64,000 bases of DNA from assembly GCA_003290165.1 (NCBI GenBank), contig QNQO01000678.1, positions 1-64,000 on the forward strand, in the 5' to 3' direction. Positions 11,017 to 23,200 of the stretch are shown here, one piece after another. Below the pieces are notes generated by a model. That model did no database searches. It was not told the origin of the DNA and saw only the letters and a list, made by a program, of their open reading frames with translations. A program made the position numbers and the translations under genes. The DNA comes from Berberis thunbergii. Its lineage: Eukaryota; Streptophyta; Magnoliopsida; Ranunculales; Berberidaceae. Position 1 is the first letter of the stretch; each line of letters begins with the position of its first letter.

Positions 11017-12771
11017 TGTTGTGCAATTATTAACCTAAATAATAAGCTTATAATTGTACGTTTTACTCGCAAGTGCACAAGATCAAACAAAAAGTATGTA
11101 TGGCAAGAACGAGATCATTCCCATGAGGATTGGTTCAATTATGTTTAAAATAATTTTCCTAATACTATTATTTCAATGAAACCTAATAATTAATTGAATA
11201 AGAAAAGATAATGAGAAAATTTAATGTAAAACTAAATAAATTCATATAGTGAGAAAATAAGTTAAGGATTTGATATCCGCCACTAGTCATCGTCTTTTGA
11301 ATGGTAACATGCACAATAATACAAACCAAATTTAAATGCTCAAATTTTGTCAACTTAAAGGCATGGGTGTCTACTCCTTAAGCTAGGAATTTCCCTAAAT
11401 AACAAATTAGGCATGGGTGTCTACTCTAACTCTTCTCATTTAAAGGTATTTAGCATGGTATATACTAAGTTGCACCTCAAGAATGCATAAATTAGTGGAA
11501 ATCGCAAAAAATATAAAACCCAAAACATGGTATCTATTTCAGTCATCTATGTTGATTAATTCCAAAAATCGGTTTTACTTGGCTTTTCTTGTTACTTAGC
11601 AAAAACACAAGACTTGGTCATCTAAATTTACCTATGTAACTATCCTCATAAAAATCATGCATATGATGATCAAACATAAACAAAATTAATATGAATAGTG
11701 AAATAAAACCATAAACTAATCAATTGAGCATAGTAAAAATAGTGTATCAAGGCATGTCAAAATTCTAAAGAGTCATAACTAAACTTCAATCCATCCCTAA
11801 CTAAATTACTTAGATGCACATACTGTAGGGAAGATTGATATTCAAATAAAACATTGAAAAGGAGAAAAAAAAAATAAACAAACTGTATGTTGTGGTACAA
11901 ATTGAAGTCGGTGGTGCAAATAGCAAACATTTTTTGTATTTTCCCTCCCTCCTCCTTCTCCTTCACACGCACTGTAATAGCATATGAGCAGCTCGCACAA
12001 CAACAAATTAACGCAGCAGCAAACATGGCCTCTCGTTCCATCATTCCTCTTCTCTATTTCTTCTTTTTCACGCAACTTTAGTTCAAGAACAAAGCAGACT
12101 CGCTAGCAGCTAATTGACACAATCACAACCCAAAAGATCACAAATTCAAAGCCCAAAAAAAGTTTGAAATACCAGCCAAGGAGATAGCGAATTCACAGAC
12201 AAGAGGGTGCCCAAATCACGTCCGAGAAAGAGCTTGAATTCGCAGCCAAAAAGCATGGGTGGATCCACTACTTGGATAAGGCCGCTTAGGTTTTGTAAAA
12301 AATCAATTACAGTAGTTAAATTTTCACTATTGCCCCCCTTGAAATTTCATATTTCTCCCTCTTATAAAAACAAATCATAGATCCCAAATCACAAGAGAAA
12401 CCGAGCCTCTTGTGTCTGCATCTACGCTTGCGTCTTGCGATGTCTTTTCAGTTATTCTTCATCTCCGTCTGAAACAGGTGAGTTTGTTTGATGTTCTTAT
12501 TTTTTCATCTCCGACTTGTTGATTTTATGCCCTGGTCTTGCAATAAAAATTACGATGAATTTCTGAAACCTAAATTCCTGAAAAAACAGGAATACACATA
12601 ACATACTTGCATGTGGCATTAGTTTCTTTTTTTCATTAAATTATCTGCCAAAACCAAAATACACATAACATACTAAATAGAAAATTATTACAAAAAAATT
12701 ACTAAATTACTATATAATCTAATAATTACACTTAGAAAAAACAATGTTTAGAGTGTATTTTTATGCACTCA
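11017..12771 (-). repeat. 5' LTR of element D
   Basis: A 1755-bp LTR. On the plus strand it starts TGTTGTGCAATT and ends ATGCACTCA. Its right 1.1 kb aligns with the partial 3' LTR at 2661-3965. Between about 12265 and 12600 it has a segment (with CTTATAAAAAC and CATCTCCGTCTGAAACAGGTGAG-like sequence) that I cannot align to the other LTR, so one of the two has been rearranged there. Confidence 0.85.
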
Positions 12772-12778
12772 TCATAAG

Positions 12779-13230
12779 ACGACGACTCGCCAAGGGATCA
12801 TTGCTCTCCAATCGACAATGATTGCCGAACTTAATAGGTAAGCTTAGTCAGTTCACAACTGGTGACGATGGTTGTTGGTGCCCGATGGCTAGTCTGTTGT
12901 GTGCAGACCACGACGGCCGAGGAAGTGGGAGTCTAGTCAGCGCTTGTCCGCTGATGACGACGATTCGCCAAGGGATCATTGCTCTCCAACAGACAATGAT
13001 CGCCGAACTCACTAGGTGAGCTTATTCAATTTGCGACTGATGATGATGGCTTTTGGTGCCCGACGCCTAGTCCGTTGTGCCAAGGAAGTGGGAATCTAGT
13101 CAGCGTTTGTCTGCTGATGACGATGACTCGCCAAGGGGTCATTGTTCTCCAATAGACAATGATCGCCAAACTTATCAAGTAAGCTTAGTCAGTTCACGAC
13201 TGATGAAGATGGCTTCTGGTGTCCGACGCC
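12779..13230. repeat. About 180-bp tandem repeats in the 3' UTR of B
   Basis: Nearly three copies of a unit share the cores ACGA-TCGCCAAGGGATCATTG and GACAATGAT-GCCGAAC. Equivalent points fall at 12785, 12963 and 13126, giving spacings of 178 and 163 bp. The same unit type occurs in element C at 45200-46100. Confidence 0.8.
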
Positions 13231-13439
13231 TAGTTTGTGACTAATGACGATGGCTCCTCTTTGATTAGCTCCAAAAGCCCCAATCTGCCTCGAATAACCT
13301 CGGATGAGGTTATTGGCCTCCATCTAGACATGTCGAAGTCCACCGCACCTACCAAGGCAGCATAGTGAAAACGCTCCTCCGACAACAAGCGTTCCGCCTT
13401 ACCAGCGGTGCCCCTCATCAACTATAGACACCAGTTATT

Positions 13440-14913
13440 GTCGCTCGACGGTCCATTCCGTTTTCGCTCGCCTTCCTTTCAATAACTTGGGCCTCCAAAT
13501 CGGCCAACCATTTGTCCACGAGCCGCATCTAGGTGCTCCAGTTTAGCCCTAGTTCGCCCCAGCTCAGCATGGGTCGACGCCAAATCGGACTTGGCCGCCC
13601 TCATTTGAGATCTTACGCTCGCAAACTCCGCTTCAATGGAAGAAACTGCGGCCCTCGTGACCCCCAAGTTCGAGACAATACCAGAACTTTGCAGCTGACC
13701 GGTCAAGCAGTCCACCCGATAAAGCTGAATATGACATCCGCATGTCCACAAAGGCTTTCTCCAAAGCAAGAACCAGCCCACGGGCTTCGGAATGTAGAGT
13801 GACAAGATTGCACGGCTCAAGGGCACGAACGACAATCTCGGGACCATGGTGACACGAAGCATCAACGCGTGGTTTTATGTCCTCTTCCTCTAAGTCAACA
13901 GGGGGAGTGTCAGCATCAAAAGGCAAGCGACGACCCCCCAAGGTCACCACCTGCACAGAACGTGACAGCCCAAAGTGACAAATCATGTGGTAAGAAAGTT
14001 GTCTCCTCCTCAGAACAACGACAGGAGGCATGCTCACCTCCAATTCTGCAAGCCAAGCCAGGCTGGGCAGAGCCAGGCTTCTCTTCCTCGAATGACGAAG
14101 AACAATCCCTTTCGCTGGTGAACTTGGCACGACGTGGGCACCGTGTGAACACCGCAGCAACCTGTTGTGCACAATGTTACCTAGCATTACGACCTCCTCA
14201 ACGGACGTCAAAAGGAGCTTGAGGAATTCCCTCTCTATCCGCCTACCTCTTCAATAAGAAGCGGAACAACAAACTTCCTTGAAATAAAATAGTGACATCG
14301 AAACCAACGTTGCATCAGGGATACAAAAGTATATGAGCCAGCAGCAAAAAATAACTCACGGATATCAAACTAGAAGTACCGGGAAACTCTACGACTCCCA
14401 AGCTTGAATTATGAAGAATCCACCAAAGCCAATAACCAATGCTTCTCCCAAGGCTCGGTGCTATCCGCCTCCAAGCGCAGGCAAGCAGGGCAATTCAATA
14501 TGCAAAGACCCCTAGGGTTCAATAAAGCGGTGGTCATGTGGTGAATCACTGCCGTGGTCAAACGAAGGCCAGCTTCATGTGCCCTAAGAAGAATCGCAAG
14601 CAAAATCTTGAACCCGCTCGGAACCATCTAAGTGGGAAGCATGCGAAAAGATAGAAAGAAATGCCATACATCATCTGGCACTGGAAATCGGAGCCCCGGC
14701 TCAAACATAGCTCGGGTGCAAACTCGTTTACCCCTGAAGGAGTGTAATGGGAGTCGAATCTCCAAACGCTAGAACGATTTCCAAAGCTCTTCGGATACGA
14801 TATAAATTCTAAAGCTTGATTAACTTGGTTTCATCAACCAGACTACCCTCAAAGAGCTTGAGGCAAGTGAATGACAACAGATCCTTGGAAGAAAGTTCCA
14901 CATTATCTGCCAT
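13440..14913 (-). pseudogene. Antisense gypsy-type protein, decayed (element B)
   Basis: A coding relic runs opposite to the element. From an ATG at 14913 (MADNVELSSKDLLSF) it leads through GLRFPVPDDVWHFFLSFRM and VPSGFKILLAILLRA. These match the plant 'putative gypsy type transposon' domain (Pfam PF04195 as I recall it), with an in-frame TAG between them and another stop near 14820. After a stretch without clear similarity, a coiled-coil-like C-terminal part (about 13685-13480) has LASTHAELGRTRAKLEHLDAA. Function is unknown. Gag-like and chromatin-associated roles have been proposed for such extra genes in Tat elements, but nothing here decides it. A TATA box sits upstream at about 15010. 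Confidence 0.6.
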
Positions 14914-15004
14914 TGATAGAAATAATATATCGAACTTTACAACAATACTATTGCTTGAAGGAACAACGCAGATAAGAATGAGAAAATTCCCCTCAAAACA
15001 GCAG

Positions 15005-15016
15005 ATATTTATATGG
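15005..15016 (-). promoter_or_regulatory. TATA box of the antisense gene in B
   Basis: The minus strand reads CCATATAAATATC about 95 bp upstream of the antisense ATG at 14913 and about 160 bp inside the 3' LTR. Equivalent TATA-like sites lie at the same relative place in element C, which suggests a real antisense promoter. Confidence 0.5.
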
Positions 15017-15175
15017 AAGACAAATCACACCTTCCCTCATTGAGCAATCACGTACCAACTAATATTATGTATCGCTCGAAACAATCACTTCTAGTTAAAT
15101 CATCATGATGGTACAGTTGCTTTTTCAAATAGTTAGTGGATCGACTAAGAGCCTCACTTACTCGGGGGGAGTAGC

Positions 15176-15854
15176 TGATGATACACTGAAACAACTACAT
15201 CCCTGAGCCATACACGTGTCATGATGATCTCGCAGAACTACGGGCCCCAACATTAGCCCAACACTGATTCGGCCCAAGCAGTTCTAAGCCCGCTCAATGC
15301 AATCAGCCAAACAGACCCAAACTCTTACAACTTGCTAAGCCCACGCGTCTCAGAGCTATCCTCAATAACCGTAAGCCTTATTAAGGAAAGTATCTCGAGG
15401 ATCATCTTCGGAGAGGCAATTACACTAGCTCTCCGCTTCCGACAATGAAACAAATACTAGAGTACATATCACACAGGGAAATATCCTCTTACGGATTGCC
15501 CTCAGATAGGGAATTATCTCCTGCGTATCTAAGAGCACATAGCTGACAAGGAACTTCCCTTCTACAACACGACTCCTAATTAGATAAGGATTTCTACGAA
15601 GATCTCTTTCCTAAACTACGCCATCGATGACCTGGTCAAACCAGGACTCATGCACTATAAATAAGACATGAGCTTAGTAAGCTAAGGTAAGTTACAAATT
15701 TCTTGTTTACAACATTACACCTTTCTCAGATCCCTGTCTGATTTTAGCATCGGAGTGCTATCAGCCACCACAACGGTGGTCTGTGGTTCACGTGCGTTCC
15801 TTATGCAGATCAGCAGGACTAGGTCAAAGTAGAAAACGGAAAACAACCGCATCA
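15176..15854 (+). repeat. 3' LTR of element B
   Basis: A 679-bp LTR starting TGATGATACACTG and ending AACCGCATCA, preceded by a G-rich polypurine tract. A TATA box (TATAAATA) lies at 15656-15663. Sequence downstream of the TATA box is nearly that of the LTR of element A, and a TTTAGCATCGGAGTGCTATC stretch recurs in A and C. The LTR is followed at once by integrase sequence of fragment E. Confidence 0.88.
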
Positions 15855-16915
15855 GTAGGAAAGGAAAACTTTGTGAGTAACCCCATACCTTTTAACAAGG
15901 TGCTCAAAAGACGCAGTTACAAAAATGCTTACCCCCATCACTAATGATACCCTTGGGGTGCCAAATCTACTAAAGATAAACTTCCTTATGAATGAAACAA
16001 CAACTTTGTGATCATTGGTCTTACTGGCAATTGCCTCTATCCATTTAGAGACATAATCCACTGCAAGAAGGATGTATTGATACCCATTGGAGGATGGAAA
16101 CAATCCCATAAAATTGATGCCCCAAACATCAAAAACTTCAACCACTAGAATAAGTTTCAAAGGCATCATGTGTCGACGAGTTATTCGCCCAAGTTGTTGA
16201 CATCGTTGACATGCTTTACAATACTCATGGGCATCTCAAAAAAGGGTAGGCCAATAAAAACAGGATTGGAGAACCTTCTCCACGATTTTCTTAGAATTGA
16301 AATGCCCACTGCAAGCCTGATCATGGAAAAAATGAAAGGATGCTCACTGTTTAGATTCTGGAACACGTCTTCTAATAAGTTGGTCATAGCAGTATTTGTA
16401 CAAATATAGCTCATCCCAAAAATAATACTTGACCCTAGACAAAAACTTGTCACGATCTGGCTTAGACCAGTGTGAAGGGAGTTCTTCAGTTGCTAAAAAA
16501 TTGACAATGTCAGCATACCAAAGAAGTTTTTGCTCAACCAAGATAAGTTGTTCATTTGGAAAGTTCTATTGAATGGGCAAGAAACTAGCTAGTAGGCCAC
16601 TCTAATAGTAGCATAGACTAGCGATCGGCGACTGCATTTTTCGTATCTGACTTATCTCGTATTTCAAAATCAAATTCTTGCAACAAAATGACCCATCAGA
16701 TCAAACGAGGCTTGGTGTCCTTTTTATTGAGAATGTATCTAAGAGCTGCATGGTCAGTGTACACAATAACTTTAGCTCCAATGAGCTAGGAACAAAATTT
16801 ATCTAAGGCATAGACAATGGCCAATATCTCTTTCTCAGCGGTTGAGTAATTGAGTTGAGCCTCGTTCAGAGTCTTGCTAGTATAGTAGATGACATGGGAA
16901 AGCTTGCTGTTCCAA
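15855..16915 (-). pseudogene. Gypsy pol fragment E (RNase H and integrase)
   Basis: The oldest layer of the nest. On the minus strand it shows RNase H (about 16910-16625: HVIYYTSKTLNEAQLNYSTA, VYTDHAALRYILNKKD), the zinc-finger part of integrase (16541-16181) and the start of the integrase core (16169-15855: VWGINFMGLFPSS, YILLAVDYVSKWIEAI). The first catalytic aspartate has become asparagine, and stops interrupt the frame. The RNase H N-terminus ends abruptly near 16915, so RT and everything upstream are missing. The left side is cut by element B. Confidence 0.82.
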
Positions 16916-17273
16916 CAATTGGCTTTCGTTGCCTAGCCCCAAGTTGCTTGTTGAAGGAAGAGGAGCAGATTCAGTGAAGACTGGACGATCAAGTTGGGGG
17001 CCCATCCAAGAACGTTTTGCACTTTAAAGGACTCTTTATGTTTCCATAGAATCACAACTACTAAAGCCCGTTTTTGAAAAAAAAACAAAAAAAAAATCTC
17101 GCGGTTGTAAAAGTTGCAACGATAAAGTGGCGGGAAAAAACGTCAAGAAAACGAAGAGAATTACGTTATTAACCAGCTCTTGCACTCGTAGCCACTTAAA
17201 TAAAGCTTGTAAATGCTGAACTTCTATCCGCTACTAAGCTCCGCTTCACAAGAAACCGTCGGACGAGACGAAG
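16916..17273 (+). promoter_or_regulatory. Presumed promoter and 5' UTR of the two-domain redox gene
   Basis: Unique sequence of 358 bp between retrotransposon fragment E and the start codon at 17274. It holds a TGGGCC-type (site II) motif on the minus strand at 16998-17004, common in promoters of plant housekeeping and organelle genes, and a weak TAAATAAA near 17197. The available proximal promoter is thus short before transposon sequence begins. Confidence 0.45.
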
Positions 17274-20200
17274 ATGGCCGGAATTCTCAATTTCCGACCA
17301 GTTCCACTTCTCCCACCACGTTCAACTCCAATGAAAGCTCTCAACAAAACCAATTTCAGGGTTTACGCAGAGATTCAAGAAACTTCACCGATGCAACAAA
17401 ACCTAGGGTTTTCTGCATCAAATCCACCGCCAACGCTATCTCCACCTCCCAATTTCAAGGCTCCACAGCCTAAACGCTTCGCAATTCGTCCCGACAAGAT
17501 TTTCGACGTCCTCTCGGCTTCTATTGCTCTTATACTTCGTTTCGGCACCGGTGTCTTTGTTTCTGGGTATCAAGAACTCATCATTTAGCAGTTGTAGTTC
17601 TGTTTTCAAATATGGTTTTTATGCAGTTTCTTGTTTAATTGAACTGTTTTCTTTTGTTAAGCAGATATTCCGCGTCCTTGCTAAACGAGGTTCCTCCCGG
17701 GGAATATGCATTCGAAATTGGAGGTAAGTTTTATTGCATTTCGTAAGAAATGTTTAAATTCTTAAAAGGGGGATTGGTTACATTCTTGAAGGAGGGATTG
17801 GGCTTGAATTCCCTCAAATTTCTAGTTCATACCCAACAAGACACCCTTCCATAGTTTTACATTTTGGGTCCCTAGCAAACTAACAAAAGATAAGATGTTT
17901 CATTGAACTCGTTTGAGCTAAAATTTTCAAGTGTCAAAGTTCCAAATTATTTCGACACTGTTATTGAGATACGTAGGTTCCAACCATTAAATATCTTGAT
18001 AAACGATCTTTGTGAGTATTTATGTAGATTCGGACTAATAAAATAAATGAAATTACAATAAAAATAAACAAAATGTAACAAACAAAAATAACGAAATAAA
18101 CAATAAATCAAATAAATTAATAATAAAATAACTTTTATTCAATCAACCAACTAATAATGTGCAACTTATGCCTTATTTATAATTAACTTAACTTCTAAAA
18201 CAAACCCTAAACCTAATTGGAATCCCTATTACGAGAATAATAAAATGTCTAGTATTACTAAAATTTTACTATTTCTAATATTAATAAATAGCTAATTTTA
18301 TCAACCTCCCCGGGTTGAAGAAGCTCGTTCTTAAGCTTGAAGTCGAAACTACTAAGTAAACACAAGTATGGCACAAGTAGAAGGTGACCTTGAAACTTTA
18401 CTTTGTAATTGCTTGCAACATGAACAATTAGGGATGGCAGAGGGGCGGATTTTAATGGATATCCACTATGCCCGTCTCGAATGAGGCAGATTTGGATATG
18501 CATAAATGAATTTCATGGCGATTTTGGGGATCCAAACCGTATCCGTTAAATAAACGGGGTGGATAGGGATTTGGCCATATCTGCCCGCGATATCCGTTCA
18601 TGTATATAATTTATAAAAATACCCTTAACCCTTAAAAGAAACAAAAACCCTAATCCTAACCTAAACCACCCTCCCTTCCCTTCTTCCATCGACCTCTCTT
18701 TCTGCCTCTCTCCAATCTCCACAGTCTACTTGTGGCCTCTCTCCACTCCACAGTTCACTCTTCGGCTACCTCTCTGCTAGGGTTGAAAAACAAACCGACG
18801 GTTTGGTTTTTCACATAAACCGTGAACCAAACCGACTTCGGTCGGTTTCAAAATTTTCAAACAGAAACTGAACCGACCATTAACAAAATCGAACTGTAAT
18901 CGAAACGATTCTAATTTATGCAAATCGTAATCGAACCGACTAAAATCGGAATAAAACCAAATCGATCAATTATTTTAAGCACATTATAATATTTTTATGT
19001 AAAATATATATTATTTATTTTTTATATTCGGCCGGTTCAGTTTTGTCAATTAAAATCACATACAAACCGAAAACCGAACCGACCACTTCGGTTTTGAATT
19101 CTTTAAAATCGAAACCAAACCAAACTTAAACTGAACCGATCGGTTCGGTTTTGATTGGTTTGGTCTATTTAATCGGTTTAGTCGATTTTTTGTTCAACCC
19201 TATTCTTTGCACAGGCCACAGTCGACTCAGCGTCTCAGAGCAGATAACAGAAATAACAGCTAAAAAGATAATCACGCACAAGTGTTGCTTCATTCATTCA
19301 ATCCAACATCTGATTACTAGAGAATTGTTGTTAGATATCAAAGAAAATCATGTCGGGTTTCTAGGCAAGGAGAGCAGCGGCAGAGAAGTTGAATTTCTCG
19401 CAGACTTGTAGTATTTTGAGTCAATATTTGAAGAGAAACAAATTTGGCTGAAAGATGGGTTGTTGAGGAAGGGAGATGGAAAGATGGGTTGTTGTTGATG
19501 GGTTTGTGTTTATTCTTATAGGGAAGAAAATTAGAAGTTCGTGCTACTGCTGTCATTGTTGTTTGTTGAGCTTCTCTTCTTCTCGTGTAGGTGGTATTAT
19601 TGATGGAAAAATGGGTTGTTGTTGTTGATGGTGTTATTGGTGCCATTGTTGTTTATTCTGTTTGTTGTAGGTTAAGCTTAATCCAAACTCTTTGAATTAG
19701 TTTGTTTATTTATTTTCTGATCCAGTACTTTCGCATGTAGTATTTTCACATGTGGTGTTCTAGAAGGTCAGGTTTAAATAAGGGAATTAATAACATAAAA
19801 TTGTTTATTATTTTGGGCAGGGGGATTGGATGTCCGCCAATCCGTTAACCACCAAGCAAACCGCAGTTATAAACGCATAAATGGGGTGGTGCGGATATTC
19901 GTCAATCCGTGCGGAGTAGGGATAGTTTTAATAAAAAAATAAACGATTTTGGGGGCAGATTCGGGGATCCGCGATCCCTGGTGTGGTAGGGACGGATTTG
20001 CCCAAATCCGCCCCATTGCCATCCCTATGAACAATCAAATTAAAAACTTTAAAAAATAATGTCAACAATGAACCGTTGTTGCACAACAAACCCACTTCAT
20101 GAATTGAATATTGCGCAAGCTTGTCGCCAAAAAATTTCATAAAATTGACACAAATTGGATCATCAATATTGTTTCGCGGTAGTACAGGACCCATCTTGTA

Positions 20201-23200
20201 GTGTTGAATATCCATAGAATCATAATCAGAAAAATCAAATCTTCGTGGTGGTGCTGATAGGTTGGTGGGGTGCAACTAATTAGTGGAACTAGGGACTTGA
20301 GCAAAATATTGTAGCCAAGGACTATAACGAAATACGAGCAAGGATCAAATTAGAAATATTCACTCCTACCTTATGAACTGAAATAGAATGGGGGAAGGGG
20401 CATTGATCGAAGGGGAAGAAAGGAACGTTGTTGGCCGACCGGTCGAGGGTGGGGGTTTGCAGGGACTACAATGGGCTTGGAGGGGGCAAGCAAGCTTGTA
20501 TGTGGTTGGAGAGAGGCGATCAAAGCGATGTTTGGGCGGAGGGAAGCAATCAAAGACGGGAGGGTGAGAGAATTGGATCGATCTACGGAAGGGTGATGGG
20601 GGTCTTGTTGATCGACGTGGAAGGTCTTATCGATCGACTAAACTTGCATGACAGGGAGGGGTGGAGATGAGTCGACTGACCTGGTGTAGGTGGCGATCGG
20701 CATAAGGGGTAGCTACCCATCAACTGGGAACAGGTGAGTGGGTACAACAATCAACGTCAGCAGAGGATGAGCAAGAGGTTAATTGACTGTGGCGATCAAC
20801 TGAAGAAGAAGGTTGTCAATCGACCAGGTGGAGAAGAAGTGGCGATGCGGCGTGGCTTGCAATCGATTGCAACAGGGCGACAATGAAGGCTGGTGACGAC
20901 TGTGACACGATGCTTAGACTTGTGATTGGGCGGCGGCTGGGAGGCAACCAATAGCAGGGAGGGGTTGTTGGCCTTTTGGCGTCGTTGTCGACATTGCTGT
21001 TGGCGCTGGCTTAAATTCTATGAACACATCCCTCAATCCTGCCTTCCATTCTGCGAAGAACAGGTGCATCTCCTTCACAAACTCTTCATATATCCTAATT
21101 TAATTTCAAACTTCTCTTTCTACAAACTTTTTTTTTTCAAATCAAACGAACTAGAATTGTTCGGCTCTAATACCAATTGATATATTCAGGCTAATAAAAT
21201 AAACGAAATTGCAATGAAAATAAATGAAGTGCAATAAACAGAAATAACGAAATAAACGATAAACCAAATAAACTAATAACGAAATAACTTTTATTTAATC
21301 AGCCAACTAACAATGAGAAGTCTATGCCTTATTTATAAATAAATTAACTTCTAAAACAAACCCTAAACCTAATTGGAAACAAATATGAGAATCCTAATTT
21401 GGAATTTCTATTACAAGAATAATAGAATGCCTAATATTACTAAAATACTACTATTCCAAATATTAATAAATATGCCAATTCTACTGGTTTATGTACCACC
21501 CTTTCGGGTGATCTTGGACGATGGATGCTAGCTGGCCTATCGATAGGCTTGTGTCGCGCCGAGGTGGCTCCTAGCTTGTCTCGTGATATTTATATAGAAA
21601 TTCCACTTAGCGTGAATCTCGAGGCACATCTGTCAAAATTAGCTCAAACTTTGACACATTGTTCTGAGCATTTAATTTTCTCAAAATTTTAGCTCAAACG
21701 GAATAATAGAAGACTATAAAATTAAAAACTTGTTTTGCACAATGCAAAGCATGTGCAAGATATGTGTAGTTTCACGGACTTGAATTGGAAAAATTAGTAC
21801 AAATTGAGGGACTGAGGTCCTATTTCTATTCTTGAAATATTGTTGTTTTCTTTCGAGATTCCGCTATGTCGATTTCAAGAAATTGAAGTACCATCAAGAG
21901 TTCATATGAACCATATTGGTTATTGTAGAAATATGTATGATATCGTATCCTTCTGTGATGCCGAGCGAACCTGACTTTCTACTCAGCGACCATGATAATA
22001 TCAAAAGTGTAGGATACAATGTCAACAATAATTACTTTTACTCATCATTAAAATCAAATTAAAATTGCCAATAGTTGAAGAACAGACTAGAAACATCGCT
22101 AGTGCATTATGTGTTGATATTTACCTCATTTTGTATTTTCCATTGAAGTATCAAGGTAAAATGTCTCAAAGGAAAAAATTAGAGATGAAATTTTAGAATA
22201 TCTAGAAAATATTGAGAGTGAATATGTATTATCTTTAATTAAAGAGTTGGTGAAGCTTCATTTTGAGGATTATTGACTTCTTACTGATGGATGAATTGTT
22301 TTTACAGGTTTTAAAATAAAAGAGATCTCGAGGTTGGGCCCTCGGCCTGAGAATCCTATTGAGATTTATGAATTTGAGGGGTACTTACTTTATCATCATC
22401 TCAACTTTCTTCAATCCATTTCGGTTGTTTCCTTATTATGACATTTGCTGTACAATATTTGTGATGAAATAAGACTGAACGTGTATGTTGGTTGCATCAA
22501 ATGATTATGGTGGGCAACGTTTCAACTTTCAGCTGTCCGTTCTGTCGAAAGGTAATGGCTTTGATGTATGTTGCCAAATTTAATTAAATTTTCACATCAA
22601 ATTTAATAATTTCGCTTTTAAATGCTTGCTGAAATTACGCACAGGAGGCCACTGCCCAAAATTTCTCTTCAGTTTTATCACGTGATGAAGTATTCAATGG
22701 ATCTCAAATCTCAATCAAACTGGAAATTTTCTAATACATATCACTTAGGGAGTGTTTGTTTGAGTTAGGCGTTTAACCTCCTATGAAGAGGGAACCTCTA
22801 ACTAGAGGTTAATGTCTTTATAAGAGGGGGTGGGAACTTAGGAAGTGTTTGTTTAGGGTCTAATTAGAACCTCTAACTCGTGAAAATCATTGGTTTATAG
22901 GCTTTCCAGAAGTTTATTTATGTTTCATGGAAGTCAAAGCCATTCTTTGAATCAGACATTTTACCAAATGCATCATGCAGACACTTGCATCTATTTATTT
23001 TGAATATTCAGACATAATATCTGATTCAAAGGTGCAAACAACCCACCCCGTAGACTTTTTCGGGTGTTTTCATACAGGGTGGTTACTCCGTGCTCATATC
23101 TAAAGTTAGATGGTCTATATTCCTGTACCTTCATTCCACGTATTGATCTGTTATGAACCAACCAACTCTCCCAAAAGCCCGAGCTGTCCAGGAGGGGAAG

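Larger units (their letters stand above)
2661..12771 (-). mobile_element. Athila-like Ty3/gypsy retrotransposon D
   Basis: A nearly full-length element on the minus strand. Its order is 5' LTR (11017-12771), primer site, gag, protease, reverse transcriptase, RNase H, integrase, a long 3' untranslated region, purine tract and 3' LTR (2661-3965, then interrupted by element A). The 1.75-kb LTR, the tRNA-Asp type primer site and the RT sequence with MDDFSVFG fit the Athila lineage. The coding part is riddled with stops. No env-like reading frame was seen between integrase and the 3' LTR. D sits inside the 3' region of element B. Confidence 0.85.
12772..15854 (+). mobile_element. Tat-like retrotransposon B (3' part)
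   Basis: The 3' end of a plus-strand element: tandem repeats, an antisense coding relic, a polypurine tract (GGGGGG run at about 15162-15168) and the 3' LTR (15176-15854). Its left part was separated by insertion of D and lies outside the window. B itself interrupts the integrase of fragment E directly after 15854. Layout and sequence parallel the 3' end of element C. Confidence 0.82.
18023..21486 (-). mobile_element. Small non-autonomous LTR element in intron 2
   Basis: Two direct repeats, 18023-18303 and 21178-21486, align over their whole length (both include AACAAACCCTAAACCTAATTGG). Next to the right copy the minus strand reads TGGTATTAGAGC (21164-21175), close to the initiator-tRNA-Met primer site. 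Next to the left copy is a purine tract on the minus strand (18304-18314, CCCGGGGAGGT). The flanks ATTTA (18018-18022) and GTTTA (21487-21491) are a probable target duplication with one change. Without the hAT insert the internal part is only about 1.3 kb and codes for nothing recognisable. Confidence 0.78.

Noticed and set aside
22750..22880. Repeated GTGTTTGTTT words with a TAACTAGAGGTTA palindrome
   Set aside because: It looks like a small MITE, but I could not find paired ends or a target duplication, so it is not listed as an element.
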